From Desulfoscipio geothermicus (GTDB lineage Bacteria; Bacillota; Desulfotomaculia; Desulfotomaculales; Desulfallaceae): a stretch of 64,000 bases of DNA. The position numbers and the translations under genes were made by a program. The notes under the pieces were generated by a model. That model was not told the origin of the DNA, searched no databases, and was given only the letters and a program-made list of their open reading frames with translations. Where the stretch lies: assembly GCA_016841205.1 (NCBI GenBank), contig JAENZP010000001.1:186001-250000 (forward strand), given 5' to 3'. Positions 1-9,273 of this stretch are shown here, in pieces (position 1 is the first letter of the stretch; each line of letters opens with the position of its first letter).

Positions 1-827
1 TCCTTAGCGCCCTGTAAAACTAACGCCCCGTTAAAAGCCGGCAAATATGGTGATATACCCATGGAAGAAGGGTCAATACCGGCCAGAAAATGAATCATGG
101 TATTGTTCCCACCCACCGTAATTTCATAAATATCTTGGGCGGTAATGGCGTAATTCCGGCTGCACTGGATAAAAATTCCTTTAATTAATTTTCTTAGATC
201 TTGCAAAATAGTTTTCTGCTGAATTAGCGTGCCGTTTGCATTTGTCATAGCAAAATTAATTCTGGTCATCACATCCTGTCCAAAAGTCTTTTGCCCGTTC
301 AAACAGGATACACTTGCCAGTTCCCGGCCATTGGCCAGGTCAATTAGGCCGGCCACAACAGTTGTGGTGCCGATATCAATTGCCAGGCCATAGAGCCTGT
401 CCCTCGTATCACCCTGCTCAATGCCGATAATATCCTGTCCTGCCATAACCACGGTATTGCCAATTTGATTAAGTCTTTTTGAAATATGAGGTTTACTAAC
501 AAAATCTCTTAAATAGCCCTTGCTTATAATTTCGCTTACCTCATCTTCAGGAGGTAATGCCAAAGTAATATCCTCGGCCACGACATGCAAGCAAGCCAAA
601 CGCCATCCTTCGTCAAGCTCTTGCTCGTTAAAAACCTCTTTTTCCCTATCTAACCAAGCGATAGATGGATCTAAAATCTTTACCTTGCATTTTCCACAGC
701 CTCCAACACCGCCGCAAGGAGCATCAATTAATTCTAATCCCGCTAAAAATTGATAAAGATTGAAATCCCGGTAGCTTTCAAAAACACTTACAGTACCGTT
801 ATCATGGTTAATAGTAACCTTTGCCAT
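1..827 (-). CDS. RamA-like corrinoid activation protein (2Fe-2S ferredoxin plus ASKHA ATPase), 3' end outside window
   Basis: About 275 N-terminal residues are present; the reading frame runs off the left edge. Residues 36-47 contain a plant-type [2Fe-2S] motif (CGGVGGCGKC) with a fourth cysteine in RLAC near residue 82. Near residue 146 begins an ASKHA/actin-like ATPase motif (DIGTTTVVAGLIDL). Proteins of this build (RamA, DUF4445) use ATP to reduce inactive Co(II) corrinoid back to Co(I) in methyltransferase systems. The start at 827 is supported by CAGGAGA eight bases upstream. It overlaps the end of the upstream methyltransferase gene by 20 bases, so it is the last visible gene of the operon and fits as the reactivase of the corrinoid protein at 1876-2547. 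Confidence 0.88.
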   Translation of the reverse strand, partial: MAKVTINHDNGTVSVFESYRDFNLYQFLAGLELIDAPCGGVGGCGKCKVKILDPSIAWLDREKEVFNEQELDEGWRLACLHVVAEDITLALPPEDEVSEIISKGYLRDFVSKPHISKRLNQIGNTVVMAGQDIIGIEQGDTRDRLYGLAIDIGTTTVVAGLIDLANGRELASVSCLNGQKTFGQDVMTRINFAMTNANGTLIQQKTILQDLRKLIKGIFIQCSRNYAITAQDIYEITVGGNNTMIHFLAGIDPSSMGISPYLPAFNGALVLQGAK

Positions 828-1872
828 TTTTATCTCCTGGATATTTAGTTAGCTGTTTGTTTTTCTGTTTAGTCGCTGTAACCATTGCTTGCACATTAAT
901 TAAAGGAGTGGCAGTTGAGAGCCCGCAAGCCGGAGCTACAATGTCTATGCCCTTGGATATGGCTGTTTTTACCAAACTGGCCACCTTTTCCGGTGACATA
1001 GTTCCCAGGGCATGGGTATTGATATTGCCCATAACCACCTTTTCGGGAATATATTTTTTTATTAACGCCACCGGCACAATGGAATCAAAGCTAAACACAT
1101 TACAATGAAACTCTGAAATAATTTCGTAAACGCTTTTCAAAGCACCACAAATATGCACAATTTTTACGGGGACCGACAAAGCATCCAATACCTCATTGAC
1201 ATACCTTACTGAAAAAGCCTTAAATCTTTGCGGGCCCAATATTTCACCGGTACCGCTGGGCTCGGCAATACAAATAGCATCTGCTCCGGCCTCTATTTGC
1301 GCCCAACCGAAAGCAATCAGATTTTCCACAATGAACTCCATGAGCTTTTCTGCCTCTGCCGGGCTCTTCAGGTATTCCTTCAGTAAAACAGACATATCCA
1401 CCAGGGTACCGGCAATGCTGACCGGGCCGGTCAGGTTACCGATAATCGGCACACCTGTATTTCGGGCGTTTAAAAGCTTAATGGCCTCAATCACTACTTT
1501 GGCCCTGCCGGAATTAATGTCCAGGGGCTGCAATAAGCACACCTGAGCTGAAGACGACAAGGGAGAGTCAACAACGTGGGGTTCACAAAGCAAATTCCCC
1601 ATGTTCACTCTAGCGCCCATTGCCTCAGACTCTACCGTCATACAAAAGGGCAAGCCGTAGTTTTCAAAGCCGCCCGCTTCATTTAGGGCATAGGCCAGGT
1701 CGGCCATTTTTTTCGGGTCTACATGCGCTTCCGGCCACAGGCAGTTCGATTTTTCCATAATATCCTGGAACATCATATTCATCATGCCACCAGGGCAAAT
1801 ACAAGGTGGTTTATCAACTGGTTGTTTATTCACCACTGCAAAAAGCCTTTCTTTAGGAGTAAAAGCTTGCAT
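808..1872 (-). CDS. Uroporphyrinogen decarboxylase-family (MtaA/MtbA-like) corrinoid methyltransferase
   Basis: A 354-residue protein of the UroD fold. It has the glycine/acid stretch AEPSGTGEILGP and a HICGALKS segment whose His and Cys match the zinc ligands of MtaA/MtbA methyltransferases, with another likely ligand Cys in the C-terminal PACGLSTATP. Family members move a methyl group between a corrinoid protein and a thiol, folate or substrate. It lies three bases downstream of the corrinoid protein gene, with GGAGC before its ATG, so the two are co-translated and probably partners. The methyl donor or acceptor cannot be read from sequence; an anaerobic bacterium is unlikely to use coenzyme M, so O- or N-demethylation or methyl transfer to folate is an inference. 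Confidence 0.82.
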   Translation of the reverse strand: MQAFTPKERLFAVVNKQPVDKPPCICPGGMMNMMFQDIMEKSNCLWPEAHVDPKKMADLAYALNEAGGFENYGLPFCMTVESEAMGARVNMGNLLCEPHVVDSPLSSSAQVCLLQPLDINSGRAKVVIEAIKLLNARNTGVPIIGNLTGPVSIAGTLVDMSVLLKEYLKSPAEAEKLMEFIVENLIAFGWAQIEAGADAICIAEPSGTGEILGPQRFKAFSVRYVNEVLDALSVPVKIVHICGALKSVYEIISEFHCNVFSFDSIVPVALIKKYIPEKVVMGNINTHALGTMSPEKVASLVKTAISKGIDIVAPACGLSTATPLINVQAMVTATKQKNKQLTKYPGDKNGKGYY

Positions 1873-1875
1873 TGG

Positions 1876-2547
1876 CTAAGCTCCAATTTTTTCTGACTCT
1901 GCTCTCATGAGCTTGTCCACTAGTTTGACTGCGTCTACTGCGGTAGCGGAATAACCGTCAGCACCAATCTTTTGGGCAAAAGCCGGGGAAATGGGGGCGC
2001 CGCCGATGATCACCTTTACTTTATCCCTGATCCCCTCTGCTTTTAGCATTTCAATTACCTGACCCATACCTGGCATGGTAGTTGACATTAAGGTAGACAT
2101 CGCGATAACGTTGGCATTGATTTCTTTGGCTTTGTCCACGAAACTCTGCAAAGCAACATCTCTGCCCAAATCATGCATTTCATAACCTGCCGCTTCCAGC
2201 ATAATGCGTACCAGGTTTTTTCCGATATCATGAGTATCCCCTTCTACAACACCAATGACTATTTTGTGCTTTTCCTGACGGCTTTCGGTTTTTAACAAGT
2301 GTGGCCGTAAAACATCCAAACCGTTATACATGGCGTCAGAACAAATTAAAAGCTCTGGAATAAAGTATTCTTCCTGTTCATATAATTCAGCAGTTCTTTG
2401 CATACCGTCTACCAGGCCTTCGTTTATACCGTCCAAAGCCGGATAACCCGCTTGAATATATTCCTCGGCCACTCCACAGACCAATTTATCTTCCATATCA
2501 ACCACACAGTCGGACAACTCTTTTAATATTTCTTCTTTACTTTTCAT
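1876..2547 (-). CDS. Methyltransferase cognate corrinoid protein (B12-binding)
   Basis: A 223-residue two-domain protein: an N-terminal helical cap (residues 1-90) and a C-terminal Rossmann-like B12-binding domain. The signature EGDTHDIGKN near residue 100 supplies the DxHxxG histidine that ligates cobalt, and the later STLMSTTM and IGGAPIS motifs bind the nucleotide tail. Length and layout match MtaC/MtbC/MtvC-type methyl carriers. GGAGGGTC precedes the ATG. It lies between two UroD-family methyltransferases and upstream of the RamA-like reactivase, so it is the central methyl shuttle of this operon. Confidence 0.92.
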   Translation of the reverse strand: MKSKEEILKELSDCVVDMEDKLVCGVAEEYIQAGYPALDGINEGLVDGMQRTAELYEQEEYFIPELLICSDAMYNGLDVLRPHLLKTESRQEKHKIVIGVVEGDTHDIGKNLVRIMLEAAGYEMHDLGRDVALQSFVDKAKEINANVIAMSTLMSTTMPGMGQVIEMLKAEGIRDKVKVIIGGAPISPAFAQKIGADGYSATAVDAVKLVDKLMRAESEKIGA

Positions 2548-2587
2548 TTTATGACCCTCCAGTTGATTTTTGTATTTAATTAGCTAG

Positions 2588-3460
2588 TTAAACAAGCTGC
2601 AAGGATGTAATTTTGCCATGACTTAATACTGCCTGGGTATCTTTAATACACGCCTGGCCGATAATTTTTTCTCTACCGATAGCCTTTAAACAGGCTTCAA
2701 TATAATTAATCCTCTGGGACAAATCAATAGTCTTTCTTTCAGCTACTCCCAGGCTGAGCAAGATCAAGCTTGTTTTGGGACATAAATGGATGATAAAATT
2801 ATCGTCTGCCAAATCGGATGTCTTTTTTAGAAACGGCACAGTAAAGTTCCTGGCAACTAGTTCCGTGTATTTAGGTCCGATAATATTCACGCTTCCCGCA
2901 GGGTCCGCATAGGAAACCATAGCTACCCCGGCTTTTTTTGCCTCCTCAATAAACGAATATAAGTTTTTTGCTAGAAAACTAAATATTTTATCCACTAACT
3001 CAACATTCTTACGCCATGCCTTAAAAATTTTGGTCACATCGATTAAAGAATTAAGTATGGTAAAAAACCCCGAAACTTCCAAAACGATTGTCTCCCCTTG
3101 AGACTTAATCATTTGGCAAGCCTTTAATACCTCTCCGATTCTCCCTTGATTAAAATCAATATCAGACAAATGCAAAAGCTCTTCCACGGAAGTATATGCA
3201 TAAGTTGCTGCCCGAGGGCCAAATTTACCGTCGCTTAAATTAATAATACCGCCCAGGGTTTCTGCCTCCACCGTATGGCAAAAAGGTAACAGGCAAACAG
3301 GGCTTCCTTCTTCTTTTTTTATGGCTATAGAAATTGCTGCCATAGTACCGGCATCGTTATAGCTCTTGGGAAACTCCAATTGGAGGCCGGTGATAGTTTT
3401 TTCGTTAAAACCGGAAGCATTGGCTCTTTTACATTTATAATCAAGAATTTTTTGAACCAC
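2588..3460 (-). CDS. Short divergent UroD-family methyltransferase-like protein
   Basis: A 290-residue protein that keeps UroD/MtaA landmarks: PFCHTVEAETLGG near the N-terminus, YADPAGSVNIIGPKY in the middle, and HLCPKTS, equivalent to the HICGKTS zinc-ligand segment of the other two family members in this window. It is about 70 residues shorter than usual and the N-terminal segment is reduced. The start is GTG with GAGGGG seven bases upstream. It sits between the molybdoenzyme gene (33 bases downstream of it) and the corrinoid gene, so it belongs to the same transcript. It may be the substrate-specific methyltransferase subunit, or a non-catalytic partner of the full-length enzymes. Confidence 0.7.
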   Translation of the reverse strand: MVQKILDYKCKRANASGFNEKTITGLQLEFPKSYNDAGTMAAISIAIKKEEGSPVCLLPFCHTVEAETLGGIINLSDGKFGPRAATYAYTSVEELLHLSDIDFNQGRIGEVLKACQMIKSQGETIVLEVSGFFTILNSLIDVTKIFKAWRKNVELVDKIFSFLAKNLYSFIEEAKKAGVAMVSYADPAGSVNIIGPKYTELVARNFTVPFLKKTSDLADDNFIIHLCPKTSLILLSLGVAERKTIDLSQRINYIEACLKAIGREKIIGQACIKDTQAVLSHGKITSLQLV

Positions 3461-3493
3461 TTAAGCACCCCTCTTTCTTTCGCCTGTAAACAT

Positions 3494-5629
3494 TTACTCA
3501 GCAAGCTTGATTTGGCAGAGCAGTGCCTTAAACACGGGAAAGCCAGAAATTCGATCACGGTTGGCAAAATCCGTCAGCACATTAACATTGGCTTCCCGCC
3601 AGGCCTCAAACTGTGCAGGGTTACCTCCTCCCATATTTATCTCAACCTGTCCGGTCAAAACCTTGTCCGTTACATTTGCGAAAAAGGCTACCTTCCCCCG
3701 CTTCGTGATAACCATTACTTTGTCACCGTCCTTAATACCACGGTCACGGGCATCTGCCGAATTAATTAACACCTGAGGTTTATCCTGCAATTTAACTAGG
3801 CTGGGAACATTTAAATGCTGGGAACGGAAGGTTGACTGAATTCTGGCCCCGGTGTTCATAACCAGAGGATAATTCATTGCTAGCTCCGGATTCTGCAGGG
3901 GACCCTCAAGGGGATCAATATAAATAGGCAGTTCATCATAGCCATGTTTGGCCAATAAATTCGAGGTAATCTCCAGCTTGCCGGAGGTAGTCGGGAAGCC
4001 CGGCCGGCCATCCTTTCTTAGCAGCCCGGTGGCGTATTTTTTGTACTGGCGTTCTGGAGCAGCCAGTTTAACGCCATCAGGACTGTTCTTTAATGACTCC
4101 AGCAACTGCGGGTTTCCGGCGAATGCCTGAGTTAATAACTCTTCCTCGCTTTGCGGGTACAGGTGGCCGTAACCCAACCTTTTAGCCAGGTCAGCCATAA
4201 TTAAAATACCATTTCGAGATTTACCGATAGGTTCTATAACTCTTTTGCGCAAACGCAAATAACCCTGGTAACGCTGGTAGGAGTTGATTTCGTAATAAGT
4301 AGCCGAAGGCAGCACTACGTCGGCGAAAATAGCATCTCTGGTCATAATGATGTCGATTACCAACATGAATTCCAGATTACGGTATGCCTCTTCCCAAATT
4401 TCAGGCTGCGGGTAGGAGGTGATAGTAGACGATCCGTTAATTAACAAACTCTTGACCGGATAGGGGTCTCCCTTGAGGACGGCATTAGGTAATTCCATAT
4501 AATGAGCGCAGCGGGTTAATTCATAAAACAAGGGGTATTCACGCGCACCGATAGGTAAAACTCCGTCTGGTAGAGGAAACTCTTCCTGCTCCACGGTACT
4601 GCCTGAAGGCATGTTGATGAATAACCCGCCCGGCACATCAAGATTGCCGGTTATGGCGAATAAAATATACACCGCTCTGATATTCTGCACCCCGCTGTTG
4701 GTATACTCCAACCCGGTATAAGTGCGCAGACAAACGTTTTTCGTGGTAGCAATCTCACGGGCCAGATCCATAACGGTCTTCGCGGGGACCCTGGTAATCT
4801 TCTCCACTACCTCCGGAGTAAACTCCCTCACATAATTGCTAAGTTCATCAAAGCCTACTGTCCAATTACGCACAAAATCTTCATCGTATAATTTCTCTTG
4901 AATAATTAAATTAATCATACCCAAGGCCAGCGCCCCGTCCGTCCCCGAACGCACAGCCACCCATTGGTCTGCCCTTTGGGCAATGTCAGTTCTCATATGG
5001 TCAATAGCAATAATTCTCAAACCGTTCCTTCGGTAGTTAACTATTCGGTTAAATAAAAAGGGTGGTGAATCGGTGATGGGATTTGAGCCCCAAACAACCA
5101 TTAGTTTGCTATTTTTCAAGTCTGGCTCAAGAGCAGTACCAGGAATGCCGAAAGTGGCAATGGGTGCCAGTAAGCCGAAGGAAACAAAGCACAGAGATCC
5201 ACAACTGGCGATATTAGGCGAACCAAAGGGCAATAAAAGCTTGGAGGCTATCGTGTCTGTTTTACTGTTGCAAAAGTCTAGCATGGATTGCTCAAAAGCG
5301 CCTCGGCCCGAGTGGCTAATTAGCGCTTGTGGGCCGTATTTTTTTTTTATCTCCTGCATTTTTCGCACTGTATAATCCAGAGCCTCATCCCAGCCGGCTT
5401 CCCGGAATTTACCTTCCCCCCGTTCGCCTACCCGGATCAGAGGGGTTCTTAATCTATCTTTGGAATAAACAATTTCCGGACCGTGCTTGCCCCTGATGCA
5501 CAGGTTCCCAAAGGGCGACCCCTTTAAAGGCTGCACATCAACCAGCCTCTCATCTTTCAGCGCTACCTCTACGGCACACCCTCCGGGACAAACACCGCAA
5601 ATGGCCGGTCTTTTTTCTGTTATACCCAT
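3494..5629 (-). CDS. Molybdopterin oxidoreductase, DMSO reductase superfamily catalytic subunit
   Basis: A 711-residue bis-MGD enzyme. The N-terminus carries a [4Fe-4S] motif (CGVCPGGC, then CIRGK about 25 residues on), followed by the molybdopterin domains (VWGSNPITDSPPF; DHMRTD) and a C-terminal molydopterin-dinucleotide-binding domain (NTGARIQSTFRSQHLN; RGIKDGDKVMV). No Tat signal and no electron-transfer or membrane subunit adjoin it, suggesting a cytoplasmic enzyme with a soluble partner. ATG at 5629 is preferred over 5650 because GGGAGGG stands eight bases upstream. Linkage to corrinoid methyltransferases suggests it oxidises, reduces or hydroxylates the methylated substrate or its product. 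The substrate is unknown, as is whether it uses Mo or W, though an oxyanion transporter is encoded nearby. Confidence 0.85.
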   Translation of the reverse strand: MGITEKRPAICGVCPGGCAVEVALKDERLVDVQPLKGSPFGNLCIRGKHGPEIVYSKDRLRTPLIRVGERGEGKFREAGWDEALDYTVRKMQEIKKKYGPQALISHSGRGAFEQSMLDFCNSKTDTIASKLLLPFGSPNIASCGSLCFVSFGLLAPIATFGIPGTALEPDLKNSKLMVVWGSNPITDSPPFLFNRIVNYRRNGLRIIAIDHMRTDIAQRADQWVAVRSGTDGALALGMINLIIQEKLYDEDFVRNWTVGFDELSNYVREFTPEVVEKITRVPAKTVMDLAREIATTKNVCLRTYTGLEYTNSGVQNIRAVYILFAITGNLDVPGGLFINMPSGSTVEQEEFPLPDGVLPIGAREYPLFYELTRCAHYMELPNAVLKGDPYPVKSLLINGSSTITSYPQPEIWEEAYRNLEFMLVIDIIMTRDAIFADVVLPSATYYEINSYQRYQGYLRLRKRVIEPIGKSRNGILIMADLAKRLGYGHLYPQSEEELLTQAFAGNPQLLESLKNSPDGVKLAAPERQYKKYATGLLRKDGRPGFPTTSGKLEITSNLLAKHGYDELPIYIDPLEGPLQNPELAMNYPLVMNTGARIQSTFRSQHLNVPSLVKLQDKPQVLINSADARDRGIKDGDKVMVITKRGKVAFFANVTDKVLTGQVEINMGGGNPAQFEAWREANVNVLTDFANRDRISGFPVFKALLCQIKLAE

Positions 5630-5712
5630 TATTAAGACCCTCCCGCGCAACCCTCTAGCATGGCATTAGGTTATGTGTAACTGTTTGACAATTAGTTGAT
5701 AATTTGCGGTAT

Positions 5713-6828
5713 CTATAAATTATTTATTTGTGTTTTACAATCATTTATCATGGCTGCAACATTTTCCGGTATCACGGGATATCCTACATCACGCACGGTA
5801 TCCATCATGGCTTGAATGTTTTCAAAAGGCGTTTCAACCGGTAAACTGCAACCACTCATTGGAGTATAGCCTTTAGGCGAATCATAGCATTCGGCAATGC
5901 CCTCCAGGGTTTTCAGGCGAACATCCAACGGAGTGCCGCAATAAACAATGCCACCCGGATCAACATTGCCAAGAATTCGCACTTGATTACCAATTGCTTT
6001 TTTACATCCAGTCAGACTGGCAACATTATCAATGCTGAAGCCACTAACATTCATATCGGCAATGTCTTCCCAAATGTGGCTGGTTTTACCACAAATGTGC
6101 ATTATTACACCCTTTCCCCTGCTCTTGATGAAATCAACCAACTCTTTCAAATACGGTGCGGAAAACTCACGAAAAGTTTTGGGACTGACCACGGTACAGG
6201 AAGACATTGGCTCGGAAATGGTAGGTGTCAAGCCTAAATGAATAACTGCCTCGGCAAAATTTTTACAGGTCTCAAGCGAAACACGGCATAATGCATGAAC
6301 AGCCTCGGGATTTTTGGTTATCAGTTTTAAAGTATCATCTACGCCCAACAGGAAAAAAGCATTTGTAAAAGGGCCAACAACCGCACCGGAACAACCCACT
6401 TCGTTACCAACCTCTTCAATCAAATATTTCATGGCATCTAAATGAACAGGTAATCTGCCGTCCTTATATGGACTGGCAGGTTGGAGTTTACCGATATCTT
6501 TTACATCGTAAATTGCCGGTTCCAACAAATCGGCAGTATCATCATCGGGGAACTTTACTTTGGCGCCCATTGCCTCGCATAAAGTAAACAAATCCGTAAA
6601 AATGCGAACACTGTCATAGCCAAAGCGTTTGTAGGCCGCAATTTGGGCTGCTGCCAAAGTTTTTGCATCACTATTAAATTCGGATATTTTGCAACCATAA
6701 ACCCTGGCCACACCATTGGCTACATTCGGATTGCAAGGTAAACGATCAATTGCTTTGCCTTTAGCCATGGCGGCGGCACGTTCCACAGGTGTCATTTCAT
6801 TAACTCTGCTTAGATTAACATTTCCCAT
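5713..6828 (-). CDS. UroD-family corrinoid methyltransferase (third in the locus)
   Basis: A 371-residue UroD-fold protein with the MtaA/MtbA-type zinc motif HICGKTSHIWEDI, the SEPMSSCTVVSP motif and a C-terminal SGCSLPVETP cysteine segment, a complete ligand set. The ATG at 6828 gives the sequence MGNVNLSRVNEMTPVERA, the normal family N-terminus; an upstream ATG at 6879 lacks a ribosome site. It is first in this minus-strand series, 83 bases upstream of the molybdoenzyme start. With two full-length paralogues and one corrinoid protein, one may demethylate the substrate and the other transfer the methyl onward. That division of labour is inference. Confidence 0.82.
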   Translation of the reverse strand: MGNVNLSRVNEMTPVERAAAMAKGKAIDRLPCNPNVANGVARVYGCKISEFNSDAKTLAAAQIAAYKRFGYDSVRIFTDLFTLCEAMGAKVKFPDDDTADLLEPAIYDVKDIGKLQPASPYKDGRLPVHLDAMKYLIEEVGNEVGCSGAVVGPFTNAFFLLGVDDTLKLITKNPEAVHALCRVSLETCKNFAEAVIHLGLTPTISEPMSSCTVVSPKTFREFSAPYLKELVDFIKSRGKGVIMHICGKTSHIWEDIADMNVSGFSIDNVASLTGCKKAIGNQVRILGNVDPGGIVYCGTPLDVRLKTLEGIAECYDSPKGYTPMSGCSLPVETPFENIQAMMDTVRDVGYPVIPENVAAMINDCKTQINNL

Positions 6829-6954
6829 CGTCTCACACTTCTTTTTTTTAATTTGGTCGTGCTCATAAAACCTAATCATTGTTTATATTCCAAATTCTAT
6901 TTTCTTCAATATTTATCGATTGTTCTGAACATCATAGAAAGCTGAGCCTTGCAA

Positions 6955-7549
6955 CTATTTGGGAGCCAAAACGCCATAGTTCATTGCATATCTGCAGTTG
7001 GCCTGTTCTGCCCAAAGCATATTATGAGTGACCATTATTACGGTTCCACCATCTGCAGTTACCAACTGCAATAGTTTAATAACTTCATTTGCCCCAAAAT
7101 CGTCCAAGTCGTTTGTCGGTTCATCTGCCAAAATCACTAATGGTTCCTTTATCAAGGCTCCGGCCACTACCAGTCGACGCCTTTGGCCCACACTCAATTG
7201 ATACGGCAGAAAGTTCCGTCTGCCCCCAATACCCAATTTTCCCTAATAGACATCAACCTTTTGGTTGATGCTTGTCTTGTTTAGTTTATTCTTTTTATAT
7301 TTATTTATAATCTTTAACCTAAAAGCCAAGTTTTCGCCAATTGTCAAGGCTTGAAAAAGATTGGTCTCCTGAAAAATAAAGCCAATCTTTGTGGCACGTA
7401 AAATTGTCAAATCACAATCACTGATGCTTTGAACCCGATAGTCCTAAAAAGCAGACAAATTTACCGGCTTTTGCTTCATAATCAAGGCCACCCAAAACCA
7501 ATTCCTTGTCATAAGCAAATTGCAAGTTATTTATTGATACCTCCAGCAT
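6955..7549 (-). pseudogene. Broken ABC transporter ATPase (LolD/MacB type)
   Basis: Starting at ATG 7549 behind GGAGG, the frame reads MLEVSINNLQFAYDKELVLG, then LGLSGS followed by a stop where Walker A should be. Other frames continue with the Q-loop (IGFIFQETNLFQALTIGENL), a stop near 7247, and then a conserved C-terminal half: signature LSVGQRRRLVVAGAL, Walker B LVILADEPTNDL, and the switch His in VMVTHN-like MVTHNM. The Walker A lysine and the surrounding ~15 codons are deleted and at least two stops interrupt it. It cannot be a functional ATPase. Confidence 0.8.
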
Positions 7550-7708
7550 ATTGATCCTCCATAAGTATTTCTTGCTTTTCCAAAGTAATGCAATTAATTG
7601 ATTTTCATCAATACCCTCTTAAAGATACTTTGCTTATCGTAAAATATCTTCGTTTATCTTAGATTTTAACTTGGCTTTCGAATATCCGTCCCTCTTAATT
7701 ATTAATGT

Positions 7709-8006
7709 TTAAGTGATCGGGGCATTCTTTAGCCGCAGCTCAGAAATTATTATTGCTGCCCAAATAATAATGCCAATGGTAACTGCTGGTAATGAAAAGG
7801 TATGCTCAAAATAGTCAGGCCATTGCGCAATATTCCCGGTAGCAGACAAGCCGTAACGGTTCCGGTAATGCTTCCCCGACCTCCTTCATCCTAATTTAGT
7901 TTTGTTAAGCAGCAGGGCACCCAGCAAGGTAAAAAATATGGCCGTTAAAATTGGCGGGTTTAGCGGTCTGGCTGCACACCATTTTTTTAGAAGTTTTTGT
8001 TTTCAT
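7709..8006 (-). pseudogene. Remnant of a sugar-type (RbsC-like) ABC permease
   Basis: Reading the minus strand from 8006 with frame changes gives hydrophobic pieces ending GSITGTVTACLLPGILRNGL and then GIIIWAAIIISELRLK before a stop at 7709. The GxITGTV...LLPGxLxNGL pattern is typical of the C-terminus of BPD_transp_2 (ribose/autoinducer-type) permeases. Stops near 7890 and lost upstream sequence make it nonfunctional. It follows the broken ATPase but belongs to a different ABC subfamily, so the two need not come from one operon. Confidence 0.5.
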
Positions 8007-8183
8007 ATAAGTTCAAATAAGTTATATTTAACGTTTGGGACATAAATATCCTTTATTTTTATTATTAATTATTTTTATTGTAATAATCTTTCAATAGTTT
8101 TCTTTTATATGAGGTCAGACCTCAACTTTTGACATTTTCAACATATTTAGCAGCATTTTTATGACGAAAGCTAACTTATTATA

Positions 8184-8228
8184 ATAAATATACCTCTCCG
8201 GTATAATTTGCCGGAGAGGTATATTTAT
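8184..8228 (-). terminator. Perfect 18-bp hairpin downstream of the carbonic anhydrase gene
   Basis: ATAAATATACCTCTCCGG (8184-8201) and its exact reverse complement (8211-8228) enclose a 9-base loop. It lies 160 bases beyond the stop of the gamma carbonic anhydrase gene. The AT-rich base and GC-rich tip suit a rho-independent terminator for that gene, although a long U-run is missing. Confidence 0.6.
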
Positions 8229-8387
8229 AAAGTAAACCAGATATAGAATTATGAATTCTTTAATATGTCAAGCTGTACGATTGAAGAAACAACCGGATAT
8301 ATATTTCAGGAAGATATATAAAAAACTAAAAAAACTATTAAGTTCATTAAGTAAGCCAACATACTAATTGATATAAAAGTTATAATT

Positions 8388-8921
8388 TTATTTATCCGTA
8401 GGGATTAGATGCATTCCTACATCAAGATATTTTTTCGCGAGATCAATATATAATTGCTTCCCATAAGTCCATAATTCAGTATCTTTCTCTTCTATGTCGC
8501 GTACCTTAACGGCTGGATTTCCGGCCACAACGATTTTTTCAGGCACAACCTGCCTCATTTTTATTACCGCTCCCTCGGCCACGATGGTTCCAGCGCCGAT
8601 TACTGAACGTATACTGGTAATAGAGCCCATGCCAAGTACAGCTAAATCGCCAACCTCGGCAGCATGAACTACTGCTCCGTGGCCAATGGTTACTTTTTTC
8701 CCAATTTTACAGGTTTCCCTTGGCGGGGCGTGTACAACTACACCTTCTTCAACAGCAGTCCCGGAACCTATCTCAATACTCCCGTAATCCCCCCGCAAAA
8801 TCGCGCCATGGCCAATATAACAGTTGTCCCCAATTTTAACGTCACCAATTACCATTGCAAGTTCACTTACGTAAGTATCTTTGCCAATCTCAGGCTGCTT
8901 TCCGTCAAATGAATAAAGCAA
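8388..8921 (-). CDS. Gamma-class carbonic anhydrase family protein
   Basis: A 177-residue left-handed beta-helix protein with hexapeptide repeats (IGDNCYIGHGAILRGDYG, IGKKVTIGHGAVVHAAEVGD). Its histidines in VVHAPP, IGHGA and VVHA match the zinc/iron ligands of the YrdA/Cam family. The family interconverts CO2 and bicarbonate or works as an unassigned hexapeptide protein. TTG at 8921 is chosen because GAGGTG lies six bases upstream and the product then begins MLYSFDGK, as usual for the family; GTG at 8930 has the Shine-Dalgarno abutting it. Its upstream DNA is a decayed copy of the ORP-type operon promoter and first gene, so it may be transcribed from that borrowed promoter. Confidence 0.87.
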   Translation of the reverse strand: MLYSFDGKQPEIGKDTYVSELAMVIGDVKIGDNCYIGHGAILRGDYGSIEIGSGTAVEEGVVVHAPPRETCKIGKKVTIGHGAVVHAAEVGDLAVLGMGSITSIRSVIGAGTIVAEGAVIKMRQVVPEKIVVAGNPAVKVRDIEEKDTELWTYGKQLYIDLAKKYLDVGMHLIPTDK

Positions 8922-8990
8922 TCTTTTCACCTCACATTTTTATGTATCAGAAATAGCCAGAACGACCTCCTGCATTTCTTATGATATTTT

Positions 8991-9249
8991 TTACATTTCT
9001 TATCAACAGCTTCAAGTCGGCTTTGCAGCGCATTTCTTTGTTCTTGAAGCAATCCTTTTTGTGTTTTGGAGGAAGCTTAGCCTACGAATAGTTTCCGCCA
9101 AACTATCATCCGGAGCCGCGTCTACATCTAAGTAATAATCTCAGTCCGAAGCCTGCACCGTATTTAGCAGTATTTGTTCCGGCACAAGGTCCGAAACCTC
9201 TAATAGTCGTTCCGCATCTCATCGGGTCAGTTCCATCTTATTTTGGCAT
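8991..9249 (-). pseudogene. Decayed third copy of the DUF5320 gene
   Basis: This stretch aligns base by base with the intact DUF5320 genes at 18862-19134 and 25866-26138. The ATG (9249) and its GGAGGTG ribosome site remain, but codon 4 is TAA and there is a one-base deletion near 9110. Similarity continues past the stop to about 8954, the spacer that precedes the DUF134 gene in the intact operons, and then ends at the carbonic anhydrase gene. It is therefore the head of a third ORP-type operon whose body was replaced. Confidence 0.85.
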
Positions 9250-9273
9250 ATGACCCACCTCCTTATCTTTTAT

